From Alteromonas sp. V450 (lineage in GTDB: Bacteria > Pseudomonadota > Gammaproteobacteria > Enterobacterales > Alteromonadaceae): a DNA stretch of 64,000 nucleotides. The DNA is taken from positions 2,046,001-2,110,000 of the forward strand of contig NZ_MODU01000004.1 in assembly GCF_001885075.1 (NCBI RefSeq), in the 5' to 3' direction. The position numbers and the translations under genes were made by a program. Shown here in pieces: positions 9,719 through 18,032 of this stretch (position 1 is its first letter; every line of letters begins with the position of its first letter). Under the pieces are notes generated by a model. The model saw only the letters and a program-made list of their open reading frames with translations, had not been told where the DNA came from and made no database searches.

Positions 9719-9997
9719 ATTATGTCCTTCATACCCATCTAACTACGATTAAGAGAGTAACCAATACACAAAATAAAATCTATATAACTTTTATGCAATA
9801 TATTGATTTAAATATAAAAGTATTAAAAATGGTGACGAGCATTAAAATCTCATAACAATGATAAAAAGACTTCTTCGCCGTGATTAATAAAAGAAATACG
9901 TAATGTACAGTGATAAAATCAAGCACTCGAGACTATTCAGCACTGTTAAATTCAAAGCAATAACTAACTGACAGTAACAACAACTTTTGAGATTAAT

Positions 9998-10546
9998 ATG
10001 GCGCTTAAAGCAACCATTTTTAAAGCTGACATATCGATAACCGATATGGACCGCAACTATTACAACGATCATAACCTAACTATTGCTCGGCACCCTTCTG
10101 AGAATGATGAGCGGATGATGCTTCGTCTTGTCGCTTTTATTGCAAATGCCCACGAGCGTTTACAATTCACAAAAGGCCTATCAGACGATGATGTGCCTGA
10201 TTTATGGCTAAAGAATTTTAGCGATGAAATAGAACTTTGGGTTGAGCTGGGGCAGCCCTCAGAACAGCGTATAAAGAAGGGCTGTAATCAGAGTCAGGCA
10301 ATGCAGATTTATGCTTACGCTGACAATAGTTTCGATGTTTGGTGGAGAAAGGAACAAAACAAATTACAGGCACGGAAAAACTTATCTGTATTCACACTTC
10401 CAGAGTCGCTCGCCTCTGAACTTGCCAACGCTGTGCAACGTTCAATGCAAATTCAAGTTACCATACAAGACGGTCAGATGTGGCTGACTATTGAAGGTGC
10501 CGAAATCACGCAAAGTGTTGAAGTTTCAATAACGAGGCAGCAATAA
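9998..10546 (+). CDS. yaeQ: YaeQ family protein
   Basis: A 182-aa protein matching YaeQ along its whole length: N-terminal MALKATIFKADISITDMDR, the HPSENDERMMLRL block, WVELGQPSE, and ARKNLSVF. The fold is restriction-endonuclease-like and the protein is cytosolic, but the cellular function is unsettled (historically linked to RfaH-dependent phenotypes). Its stop overlaps the start of the next gene (TAATG), so the two form a bicistronic unit. Confidence 0.92.
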   Translation: MALKATIFKADISITDMDRNYYNDHNLTIARHPSENDERMMLRLVAFIANAHERLQFTKGLSDDDVPDLWLKNFSDEIELWVELGQPSEQRIKKGCNQSQAMQIYAYADNSFDVWWRKEQNKLQARKNLSVFTLPESLASELANAVQRSMQIQVTIQDGQMWLTIEGAEITQSVEVSITRQQ

Positions 10547-10854
10547 TGAAAAAGCTCTCAGCTGTTCAACTAAAACAACAATCACTCATTTTTAGTGTAG
10601 CCGATACCTTAGAAGCACAAGGGCTTGCTGAACTTGAAGGAATGCAGCAGTGCTGGTTTGACGTAGAGTATCATAACTTCCCCGGCTCTTTGTTACTTCG
10701 CTTTCAATTTGAGAGTGAAGAGGCGGTGAGTGCTGCGCAACCCGAACTTAAAAAGTGGCAACGACGATTAAGCGCTGCGCTGTTAAAGAAAGGGGTAGTT
10801 TTAAAATATATGCGCCGACATCTCACTTTCACCACACTTGGTCCTGAGCAATAG
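10546..10854 (+). CDS. Small conserved hypothetical protein downstream of yaeQ
   Basis: A 102-aa soluble protein that I do not recognise. It has no signal peptide or membrane helix; it is helical at the N-terminus, has a central strand-rich part (CWFDVEYHNFPGSLLLRFQF) and a basic C-terminal half (KKWQRRLSAALLKKGVVLKYMRRH). The ATG overlaps the yaeQ stop codon, indicating translational coupling and probably related function. Basic residues suggest a nucleic-acid or anionic partner, but this is only inference. Confidence 0.75.
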   Translation: MKKLSAVQLKQQSLIFSVADTLEAQGLAELEGMQQCWFDVEYHNFPGSLLLRFQFESEEAVSAAQPELKKWQRRLSAALLKKGVVLKYMRRHLTFTTLGPEQ

Positions 10855-11101
10855 CGCAATCCAATAACACAAACACCAGCCGTCGCTGTAGGTTAAGTCG
10901 ATATTCGTTTTCTCCTCAAAAATACCAGTATAAAGTCTACTTACAAAACCCTGCCCAAGTAGGCTAGACTGGAATTGCCGAATTATTAAACTGTCGAGTT
11001 TAAGGCTAAAACGGGTGACTACACACCGTAAATTAGCACATGTTCGCGCATACCATGTTGATTGGCTCACCAGAGCTACCCAAAGAAAAAGGAGCTTTAA
11101 A

Positions 11102-11512
11102 ATGAAAACACAAGCACTCGCATTAGCCCTGTTACTGTCTTTAATGGGTTGTACAGAATCTAATGAGGAAACGAAAAGCGAAGTAAAAAAAGAAATGGAA
11201 AAAGCTGGCGAAGCGACATCTGAAGCCTATCAAGAGGCAAAAGAGTCAGCTTCAGACTCCTGGGAAAAAACCAAAGACGCCACTGCTGATGCATACGAGG
11301 ATGGCAAAGAGATGGCATCTGATGCCTACGAAGAAAGCAAGGAAATGGCAGAAAATGCTTATGAAGACGGCAAAGAAATGGCTTCTGACGCTTACGATGC
11401 CAGTGCTGAAAAGGCCAAAGAGCTAAAAGATGCAGCCGCCAAAAAAGCGTATGAAACGTGCGTGAAAATGAAAGAAAAAATGGGCGGTGACGTTAGCGAC
11501 TGCGACGATTAA
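11102..11512 (+). CDS. Repeat-containing lipoprotein, helical
   Basis: A 136-aa protein starting at the ATG after AAAGGAGC. Residues 1-17 form a lipoprotein signal with lipobox LMGC, so Cys17 would be acylated. The mature part is almost entirely charged helix built of 11-residue units such as AYEDGKEMASD and AYEESKEMAEN. This periodicity is typical of right-handed coiled coils and LEA-like proteins. Two Cys near the C-terminus (TCVKM, SDCDD) could form a disulfide. It is an envelope lipoprotein of unknown role, and stress protection is a guess from composition. A terminator follows. Confidence 0.8.
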   Translation: MKTQALALALLLSLMGCTESNEETKSEVKKEMEKAGEATSEAYQEAKESASDSWEKTKDATADAYEDGKEMASDAYEESKEMAENAYEDGKEMASDAYDASAEKAKELKDAAAKKAYETCVKMKEKMGGDVSDCDD

Positions 11513-11536
11513 GTTAACCGCGCTATAAAAATAGAG

Positions 11537-11564
11537 AGCGAGCCTTTGGGTTCGCTTTTTTGTT
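11537..11564 (+). terminator. Rho-independent terminator
   Basis: GCGAGCC, a short TTTG loop, then GGTTCGC followed by six Ts, 25 bp after the stop of the repeat lipoprotein gene. Confidence 0.8.
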
Positions 11565-11597
11565 AGCGTTTGATAAAACAGGTGTTTTTAATTAAGG

Positions 11598-12116
11598 CTA
11601 TTCACACCCCTCTAAAATCACAGAATCGGACGTTATCGTTAAGGGGGCAACCCTTAATAAGGTATTAATGCCTAAAATATTATTGCCCTTCGGGAGCACA
11701 GCGACCTCCACCGGTCCTACTTCACAAGTGTTACCAATTCGAACAGAATTTAACTGATACTGAGATATTTTTACGATCTTTCCGTTCGCCATTCTCGCGG
11801 CCGAAGTTCGCGTGGCAAGCAGCTTTTGGTTACGTGTTAAAGCATCGAAGGTGTCTTGATTTAGGGTCAGCAGACTTGAACCCGTATCCAATAAAAATGA
11901 AGCATTCACATTCGATTCCAAGGTTGCCTCTAAATAAAGCGTGCCGCCTTTGCTTTGTGAAAGTGGAATACTTTGTTCAATCGCCGACACTGTCGATGCA
12001 AAAGCGAGTAATAAAGTTGATAGCGCCAAAGACGGCGCCTTGAATGTTAACTTCACCGCAAGTGTACCTTGTGCCGGTTCTAAATAGGTATTAGTTAACA
12101 GCAAGATAAAGACCAA
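11598..12116 (-). CDS. Retropepsin-like aspartic protease, exported
   Basis: A 172-aa protein with a hydrophobic N-terminal segment (about residues 25-45, ending STVSA) and one retropepsin-like half: the catalytic FLLDTGSSLLTL block near residues 74-85 and the ILGINTLL segment near 150. A single DTG motif per chain means that it would have to dimerise. It is probably periplasmic or membrane-anchored. The substrate is unknown. Several starts are possible (MVFILL, then internal Val/Leu codons), and the N-terminus is uncertain. Confidence 0.78.
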   Translation of the reverse strand: MVFILLLTNTYLEPAQGTLAVKLTFKAPSLALSTLLLAFASTVSAIEQSIPLSQSKGGTLYLEATLESNVNASFLLDTGSSLLTLNQDTFDALTRNQKLLATRTSAARMANGKIVKISQYQLNSVRIGNTCEVGPVEVAVLPKGNNILGINTLLRVAPLTITSDSVILEGCE

Positions 12117-12385
12117 AGGGTAACTAATTGATTTAGCGAGCCATCTTTAAAACTACACGTTGCCGCAGCACCATAACGGTGCAACCACTCATTTACCATG
12201 CACTATGATCAACCACCCAATGTCTGTCATGGACCGTTATCGTTCTATTTCTCGCGCTCTTCTTGATTGTTGAAACTTTCTATAAGCAGTTAAGTGATAG
12301 CAAATGGCTATCACCAATCGCCATTGTTTAGAACATTTTTGGCCATACAATAGACTAAAGTAGCAAGTCAAAGAGAGGACACAAC

Positions 12386-12754
12386 ATGAAATTACGCTAT
12401 GTATTGGGTTCATTAATTACCGCTGTTTCGCTTGGCTTTTCTGTAAATGCAGCACAGGCAATGTCCGCATCAAGCGATGAAACGGTTGATGTGCAAGTTG
12501 TTGATTATTCGGGTAAGCCACCATTTAAACGCAAAATCGTAAGCTTGTCGGTTAACGATGTTGCACAACTAGAGTCAGTAGGACAAGACGCCATCGAGTA
12601 TGTAGAAGTGAAAGACGTCATTATGCGCGGCAAGCCCCCATATCGTAGAGTGACAAAAATGATGCCGGTTTACGACGTAGCTCAACTTGAAATACTCGAA
12701 GAACAAACTGACACACAAAAACGAGGCACACGCCCGCCGTTCAAGCGTCACTGA
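12386..12754 (+). CDS. Small exported protein with internal duplication
   Basis: A 122-aa protein with a Sec signal ending near AQA (residues 23-25), preceded by an AGAGAGG-type Shine-Dalgarno. The mature part is a tandem duplication: KPPFKRKIVSLSVNDVAQLE and KPPYRRVTKMMPVYDVAQLE, followed by a third short RPPFKRH tail. It is basic and periplasmic by prediction. I do not recognise a family. A clean terminator follows, so it is monocistronic. Confidence 0.75.
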   Translation: MKLRYVLGSLITAVSLGFSVNAAQAMSASSDETVDVQVVDYSGKPPFKRKIVSLSVNDVAQLESVGQDAIEYVEVKDVIMRGKPPYRRVTKMMPVYDVAQLEILEEQTDTQKRGTRPPFKRH

Positions 12755-12788
12755 TCGTGGCTTTCAACTCCCGTACAGTTGCACCAAA

Positions 12789-12823
12789 GCGGTTCACTTT
12801 TGCCTGAGTGAATCGCTTTTTTA
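12789..12823 (+). terminator. Rho-independent terminator
   Basis: Stem GCGGTTCACT pairing with AGTGAATCGC (one G-T pair) followed by TTTTTT, just after the stop of the duplicated exported protein. Confidence 0.82.
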
Positions 12824-12946
12824 TTGTGCATACATAATCACGTAACCTGTTATTTTGCTCTGTACTACAACATTTGTTTTGCCCGTTTTATTTTTAATAA
12901 CGCGTCAGAAGCGATAAAGTGATAAAAAACAAATAAGAGACAGTAA

Positions 12947-13621
12947 ATGCAGCCTCACGAACATTCTCCACTCAACGATTTTATTGAATACCCTAAAGAG
13001 CAAATGCTAGCTCGCAGCGAAGAATTCTTAAGAACCATGCAGCGTCGCCATAGCATTCGACACTTTAGCGACCGCCCCGTTGATAAAGCAGTAATTGAAA
13101 ACTGTATCTTAACGGCGGGAAGCGCGCCTAGCGGGGCGAATCATCAACCCTGGCATTTTGCCGCTATTCAATCTAGCGAAGTAAAACAACAAATACGCGA
13201 GCAGGCTGAAGCTCATGAGCGTGGTTTTTATAATGGGCGTGCTGGGCAGCAGTGGCTAGATGACCTTAAGCCTTTAGGCACGGATGCCAGTAAACCTTAT
13301 CTAGAGACCGCGCCTTGGCTTATTGCCGTATTCAGTCAGAAGTTTGGTGAAACGGAAGCAGGGGAAAAAAGCCAAAATTACTATGTGCATGAATCGGTTG
13401 GAATAGCAGTAGGAATGCTTATTACCTCACTTCACAACGCAGGCTTGGCTACGCTAACGCATACACCTAAACCGATGAACTTTCTGACCAATGTTTGTCA
13501 GCGACCAGACAATGAGCGCGCTTACATGCTCATTATTGCCGGCTATCCGGCGGACAATGCCACCATTCCTGCTCACGCAAAAAACAAAAAATCACTTAAT
13601 GAGATTGCGAGTTTTTTGTAA
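12947..13621 (+). CDS. Nitroreductase family flavoprotein (iodotyrosine deiodinase-like)
   Basis: A 224-aa FMN-dependent nitroreductase-fold protein. It shows the family's N-terminal RRHSIRHFSDRPV phosphate-binding block, the SGANHQPWHF motif and the C-terminal GLATLTHTPKPMNFL segment. The last of these and the HESVGIAVGML helix resemble the iodotyrosine deiodinase/BluB side of the superfamily more than NfsB. It would reduce a small aromatic or quinone substrate with NAD(P)H in the cytosol, and the physiological substrate is unknown. It stands alone, with its own promoter region upstream. Confidence 0.85.
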   Translation: MQPHEHSPLNDFIEYPKEQMLARSEEFLRTMQRRHSIRHFSDRPVDKAVIENCILTAGSAPSGANHQPWHFAAIQSSEVKQQIREQAEAHERGFYNGRAGQQWLDDLKPLGTDASKPYLETAPWLIAVFSQKFGETEAGEKSQNYYVHESVGIAVGMLITSLHNAGLATLTHTPKPMNFLTNVCQRPDNERAYMLIIAGYPADNATIPAHAKNKKSLNEIASFL

Positions 13622-13811
13622 ATTTAAAAAGCGCGCAGGGCTTGCGCGTATAATGTAAACCGAGTCTCTAAAACAGCATAACTAATAAAAGCTTTGTCAT
13701 AGACATGAGATACGCAGCACTTATAATGCGCCCTCGTTATTAAGGGCTGCGACCTTTTCTTTACGATTTTCGATCAACCTCGTTTAACAGTCCCTCGGAG
13801 CTCGTATCCTC

Positions 13812-14984
13812 ATGTTATCGCGTCACGCATTCTCTCCACAACTTCCTTTTCTGCTGTTAAGTCTATTAACAGGGTTAACCTCGTCATTTGTTACGCCACT
13901 GATGAGCTACTTTCTTATTGATGAGATCAATGTTGAGCCCATTTATATAAGTATTTATATGGTGTCCGTTACGCTTTCAGGCTTGGTGATCAGTCAATAC
14001 CTAGGTCACTTGGCAGACAAAGGTTTTAACGCCAACCGTCTTTACGGGCTAACCATGATTTGCGTGGGTATTGCCATGGTCGCCTTTATCTTTAGCAAAC
14101 AGTTTTGGCACGTATTTCTTGCTGGCGTCTTATTTATGTCGGTTGGCGCTGGAGCCGTGTCTCAAATGTTGACCGTTTCAGGACTTTGGGCAAAAAATCA
14201 AGACATCGACCTAGCCGCATTTAATTCTAAAGTTCGCGCCGCCATCTCTCTCGCTTGGGTGGTAGGCCCACCACTGGCATTTACGTTGGTTGCCAACTTT
14301 GGCTTCGCCGCGTCTTTTTCAGTGGCAATTGCCTGTGTGATCATTGCAACGCTATTTGTTGTTAACGTAGTACCGCCTCAAAAAGCCAGTCAACAGTCCC
14401 TTAACACTTCGCTGAAAGGCTCACTTTCTCTGCCTTTTTGGCTGGTTGGTTTGGCCATACTTGCCGGAATGGCAGGTAACGTTATGTATTTATCTTCAAT
14501 GCCTTTGTACGTTATGAATGAACTAGGGCTAGCGGAAAATTTACCAGGGCTAATGATGGGCGTGGTAGCCGCGCTTGAAATACCTACTATGTTGCTAGCA
14601 GCCAAATTAGCGCGACGCTTTCCTCCTGCTGGGATTATGGCGGTGGCATTTATTTTCGGCTGTTGCTTTTACGTTGGCGTGTACTTTTCTCAGTCAAGCT
14701 GGGAGTTGTTAACGCTTCAAGTATTAAATGCCCTGTTTTACGGTTTATATGCTGGTATTGGGTTAACGTTACTGCAACAACAAGCGCCTGATTTAACAGG
14801 GTTCACATCAGCGTTTTATTCAAATGCCACCCGCGTGGGTATGATGCTAGGCACGATTGGCGCGGGCACAGTGGCCCAATTTTTTAGCTTTAGAGATGCC
14901 ACCATCGGTTCGCTCTGTATTGCCATATTTGGCCTAAACGTGATGTTAGTGTTCATGGTTGTAAAGCACCGTGAAGGTCGCTAG
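13812..14984 (+). CDS. MFS transporter, sugar efflux (SetA/SotA)-like
   Basis: A 390-aa major facilitator protein with twelve predicted hydrophobic segments. The loop after helix 2 carries the MFS motif (GHLADKGFNANRL) and helix 5 the VVGPPLAF antiporter-like motif. Overall order resembles the SetA/SetB/SotA sugar efflux group, but substrate assignment from sequence alone is weak. It is in the inner membrane and proton-coupled by family. It is convergent with nei, only 9 bp separating the two stops. Confidence 0.85.
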   Translation: MLSRHAFSPQLPFLLLSLLTGLTSSFVTPLMSYFLIDEINVEPIYISIYMVSVTLSGLVISQYLGHLADKGFNANRLYGLTMICVGIAMVAFIFSKQFWHVFLAGVLFMSVGAGAVSQMLTVSGLWAKNQDIDLAAFNSKVRAAISLAWVVGPPLAFTLVANFGFAASFSVAIACVIIATLFVVNVVPPQKASQQSLNTSLKGSLSLPFWLVGLAILAGMAGNVMYLSSMPLYVMNELGLAENLPGLMMGVVAALEIPTMLLAAKLARRFPPAGIMAVAFIFGCCFYVGVYFSQSSWELLTLQVLNALFYGLYAGIGLTLLQQQAPDLTGFTSAFYSNATRVGMMLGTIGAGTVAQFFSFRDATIGSLCIAIFGLNVMLVFMVVKHREGR

Positions 14985-14993
14985 AAATCTAGT

Positions 14994-15815
14994 TCACTTC
15001 GCCTGACACTGCCTACACCAATATAAACGTCGCCCGTTATAGGTTTGGCGTGTTATAGGAGTGGCGCAGACTCTACAAGGCTGCTCTTCCCTGTCGAACA
15101 CCATAAACCGCGTGCCCTCAAAGTTAATGCCCTTTGCTTCAAGCACTTCGCGTAGTTCTGTGTACACGGTATAACCACCAGTTTCATAGCTGCGTTTGCA
15201 TATGGCTAACGTGTGATGTGCCAAACTGCGTAGCTGCTCATCATCTAACTGAGAGGGTTTAAGTGAGGGGTGGACACCTGCCGCAAATAGGATTTCGCTG
15301 CGAAGGTAATTCCCTAGTCCTGCCATAAAGCGCTGATCTAGGCATAAACCGCTAAGCGCCCGGTTATAGAATGCTTTTGAACGTAGTCGTTCAAAAACAA
15401 GCTCTTCTGTCACCGCATCGTTGAGTACATCAGGTCCTACCCGTTGTAAAAAAGGGTGTTCATGAACGGTTTGTGTTGGCCAAATGCTAATGTCTGACGC
15501 ACTATACAAAATAGCGCTGTGTGTTTCGGTATGAAGCCCAACTCTCAACTGACGCGTTGTATCAGGAATTTCGTTGCGTTTACAGGTATGCCACACGCCA
15601 TATAGTTGATTGTGTGAGTACATGGAGTACCCGTTACTAAAGTGGGTTATCAGCGCTTTACCTCGCGTTTCCATTCGCAATACACTTTCTCCCTCTAATT
15701 GCTCTGCATAGGGCATTAAAGGTGCAAGACCAAATTCCACTTTATCAAGTGGAATGTCTTTTATTACTGCTTCTACTTTGTCTGCAGCACGACGAATTTC
15801 AGGACCTTCTGGCAT
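14994..15815 (-). CDS. nei: Endonuclease VIII-like DNA glycosylase
   Basis: A 273-aa Fpg/Nei-family DNA glycosylase/AP lyase. After Met removal the N-terminus is PEGPEIRRAADKVE, with catalytic Pro and Glu2. A central helix-two-turn-helix (LGNYLRSEILFAAG) and the C-terminal zinc finger CRVC...CRQC are complete. It removes oxidised pyrimidines in base excision repair. PEGPEI rather than PELPEV favours Nei over Fpg. It is convergent with the MFS gene. Confidence 0.93.
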   Translation of the reverse strand: MPEGPEIRRAADKVEAVIKDIPLDKVEFGLAPLMPYAEQLEGESVLRMETRGKALITHFSNGYSMYSHNQLYGVWHTCKRNEIPDTTRQLRVGLHTETHSAILYSASDISIWPTQTVHEHPFLQRVGPDVLNDAVTEELVFERLRSKAFYNRALSGLCLDQRFMAGLGNYLRSEILFAAGVHPSLKPSQLDDEQLRSLAHHTLAICKRSYETGGYTVYTELREVLEAKGINFEGTRFMVFDREEQPCRVCATPITRQTYNGRRLYWCRQCQAK

Positions 15816-15878
15816 AGACTCTTCATAACCTTGTAGCTTGATTAACGCGGCTTAGTTTTTAACGAAATGCTTACCGCA

Positions 15879-15948
15879 AAAAGGGCCCGTTGCCCTTTAA
15901 CGTATATTAAAACCGAAGTTTTTACGTTAAAGATCAACGGGCCCTTTC
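15879..15948 (-). terminator. Long two-part hairpin terminator
   Basis: Two nested inverted repeats: outer arms of 13-14 bp (AAGGGCCCGTTG with CAACGGGCCCTT) and inner arms CTTTAACGT and ACGTTAAAG, separated by a 2-nt mismatch. In minus-strand direction it ends in GGGCCCTTTTTGC. It lies downstream of the MDR gene and upstream of nei, so it is best read as the terminator of the former; it also isolates nei. Confidence 0.75.
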
Positions 15949-15993
15949 ACCTATATAAGTAAGATTCAGGCACTAAGCGGCTGAATATGCGCG

Positions 15994-17118
15994 TTAATCG
16001 CCTTTGTTAGGCACTATCAGGTACTTAGTGCCCGTTTTCTTAGCGTTATATAAGGCAACATTTTCGGGCTGAAGTGCTTCTTTAAGGCTTAATGTTTTGC
16101 TGTAAGATGAAGCAAACGTGGTATTTATTTCCGATGCAACTTTTTGATAAAGCTCGCCTACACGCTTTTTATCCAGCTTGCCTAAGAAACGCATTAATAA
16201 CCAGCCACCAATACTCCACGTCATACCATATGCACGGTTTAAAATAGTCGGCGAGAAGTCTAAGCCGCCGTAGATATACACTTGTTTATTGCTGTCAGAA
16301 CCGTAGGTGTTGAAGCCTTTTGCATCTTTACTGCCCGACGCTTCCATCATGGTAAGAATGTCACTCACTAATTCACCGCCACCAATAGCATCGAACGCAA
16401 GTGTAGCGCCAGTGCTGTCGATAGCCTGATACAGTTCCGCTTTAAAGTTTTCGCTGCTTGAATCAAGCACAATTTTCGCGCCAATGCCTTTAAGAAGGTC
16501 CACCTGCGCTTGACTACGCACAATATTCACAAGTTCTACGCCCTGCTCTAAACAAATTTTGTTTAGCATTTGCCCAAGGTTAGATGCCGCTGCGGTGTGC
16601 ACCAAGGCTTTATGCCCTTCCATACGCATGGTTTCAACCATACCAAGCGCTGTAAGTGGGTTAACAAACGAAGATGCCGCTTGCTCAGGTGTTGTACTGT
16701 CCATATGTGGCAGACAAGCCTGCATAGGAACGCAAGCATATTCGGTATAGGCTGCACCAGTTAAAATAGATACGGTTTTACCCATTAACGCTTGTGCTTC
16801 TGGGCTGTCTCCTGCGGCAACAACGGTACCTGCGCCTTCATTTCCAATCGGTAGAGTTTGATCTAGCCTTGACTTGATGCGGCTTAACAATGGCTTGTGC
16901 ACGGGAGCAACTAATGCATTTTGCTCTGCATCAAACGTTGCTTTATCAAGACTTGCCGGACCAAACATAGGCCACATGTCTGAAGGGTTTATCGGCGATG
17001 CCTCCATGCGAACGATGACTTCATGTGGCTTTGGTTCAGGAACATCTACCTCTTTTAGCGATACCTGAAGCTCACCGTCTGACGTAATTAGCGTAAATAG
17101 TTGTTTAGATTTATTCAT
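15994..17118 (-). CDS. Zinc-type/MDR alcohol dehydrogenase-like oxidoreductase (quinone reductase-like)
   Basis: A 374-aa medium-chain dehydrogenase/reductase. The N-terminal GroES-like domain contains SPINPSD and LPIGNEGAGTV; the Rossmann domain follows with LVHTAAASNLGQML and AFDAIGGGELV. The structural and catalytic zinc-binding Cys sets are absent, which is typical for the quinone oxidoreductase/enoyl reductase branch. It is cytosolic, NADPH-dependent by family, with unknown substrate. It is a single gene with the strong terminator at 15879-15948 downstream. Confidence 0.82.
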   Translation of the reverse strand: MNKSKQLFTLITSDGELQVSLKEVDVPEPKPHEVIVRMEASPINPSDMWPMFGPASLDKATFDAEQNALVAPVHKPLLSRIKSRLDQTLPIGNEGAGTVVAAGDSPEAQALMGKTVSILTGAAYTEYACVPMQACLPHMDSTTPEQAASSFVNPLTALGMVETMRMEGHKALVHTAAASNLGQMLNKICLEQGVELVNIVRSQAQVDLLKGIGAKIVLDSSSENFKAELYQAIDSTGATLAFDAIGGGELVSDILTMMEASGSKDAKGFNTYGSDSNKQVYIYGGLDFSPTILNRAYGMTWSIGGWLLMRFLGKLDKKRVGELYQKVASEINTTFASSYSKTLSLKEALQPENVALYNAKKTGTKYLIVPNKGD

Positions 17119-17291
17119 ATTGACTCTTGTGCCCTAAAGATTAAACGCTCTATGTATCCTTAAGCTAACACGCCGTCACTATCAGTAATATTTATATTTC
17201 GAATACATATGCGTTTCGATGGTTTATACACCCGATTATTTAGATGAGTTACACTCAAAAGCGTGTATCGACTTGTAATAGCGAGTAAAAA

Positions 17292-17888
17292 ATGAAAAAA
17301 CAGTGTATCTATCTTCTTCTAGGGCTTATTGGAATGAGCAATGTGGCGTTTGGTAAAGCTGCACCTTTGGTCTCAATTCCTACCCACGACGCGTTTTTTA
17401 ATTCTATAAAAGCGCATTGTGGCAAAGCGTTTCAGGGGAAGGTGAGTAAAGATAATGTAGGTAATACTTTCGGTGATGCAGAGCTTGTAATGCATATACG
17501 AAAGTGCTCAGATTCAGAAATTCAGATACCTTTCCATGTAGGTGACGACGCATCCCGCACCTGGATATTAACAAAGACTGGCGCTGGTCTTATGTTAAAA
17601 CACGACCACAGAAACAAAGACGGCAGCTTCCACTTTTCAACCATGTACGGCGGGCACACTGTAGATCAAGGATACGCCCAAGTTCAGTCTTTCCCCGCAG
17701 ACGCCTATTCAAAAGCATTATTTATAGAATCTGGGATTGCAGCATCCACCGATAACGTGTGGCAAATGATGATTTACCCACACCGCTTTAGCTATCGATT
17801 AATTCGCCCTGCGCGCGAAGTACAGGTTGATTTCGATCTAGATAACACAATCCCGGTTCCCAATACGCCCTGGGGCTACACCGATTGA
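17292..17888 (+). CDS. Exported hypothetical protein
   Basis: A 198-aa protein with a Sec signal peptide (MKKQCIYLLLGLIGMSNVAFG, cleavage near residue 21). The mature region has two Cys (AHCGKAF, RKCSDSE) probably forming a disulfide and a conserved-looking HDHRNKDGSFHFSTMYGG block rich in His. I do not recognise a characterised family. The location is periplasmic by prediction. It is a single gene. Confidence 0.75.
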   Translation: MKKQCIYLLLGLIGMSNVAFGKAAPLVSIPTHDAFFNSIKAHCGKAFQGKVSKDNVGNTFGDAELVMHIRKCSDSEIQIPFHVGDDASRTWILTKTGAGLMLKHDHRNKDGSFHFSTMYGGHTVDQGYAQVQSFPADAYSKALFIESGIAASTDNVWQMMIYPHRFSYRLIRPAREVQVDFDLDNTIPVPNTPWGYTD

Positions 17889-18032
17889 TTGAGGCAGAAA
17901 CTGGACTTGGGTATCGTTGTATTTATTACTTATACACCCTATAACAATTTTTAAATTGCATAATGTATATTGTTCCCACATACAACTAGATAGCGTCAGC
18001 TAGACGTTAACCATCAACTACTTGGAAAAAAA

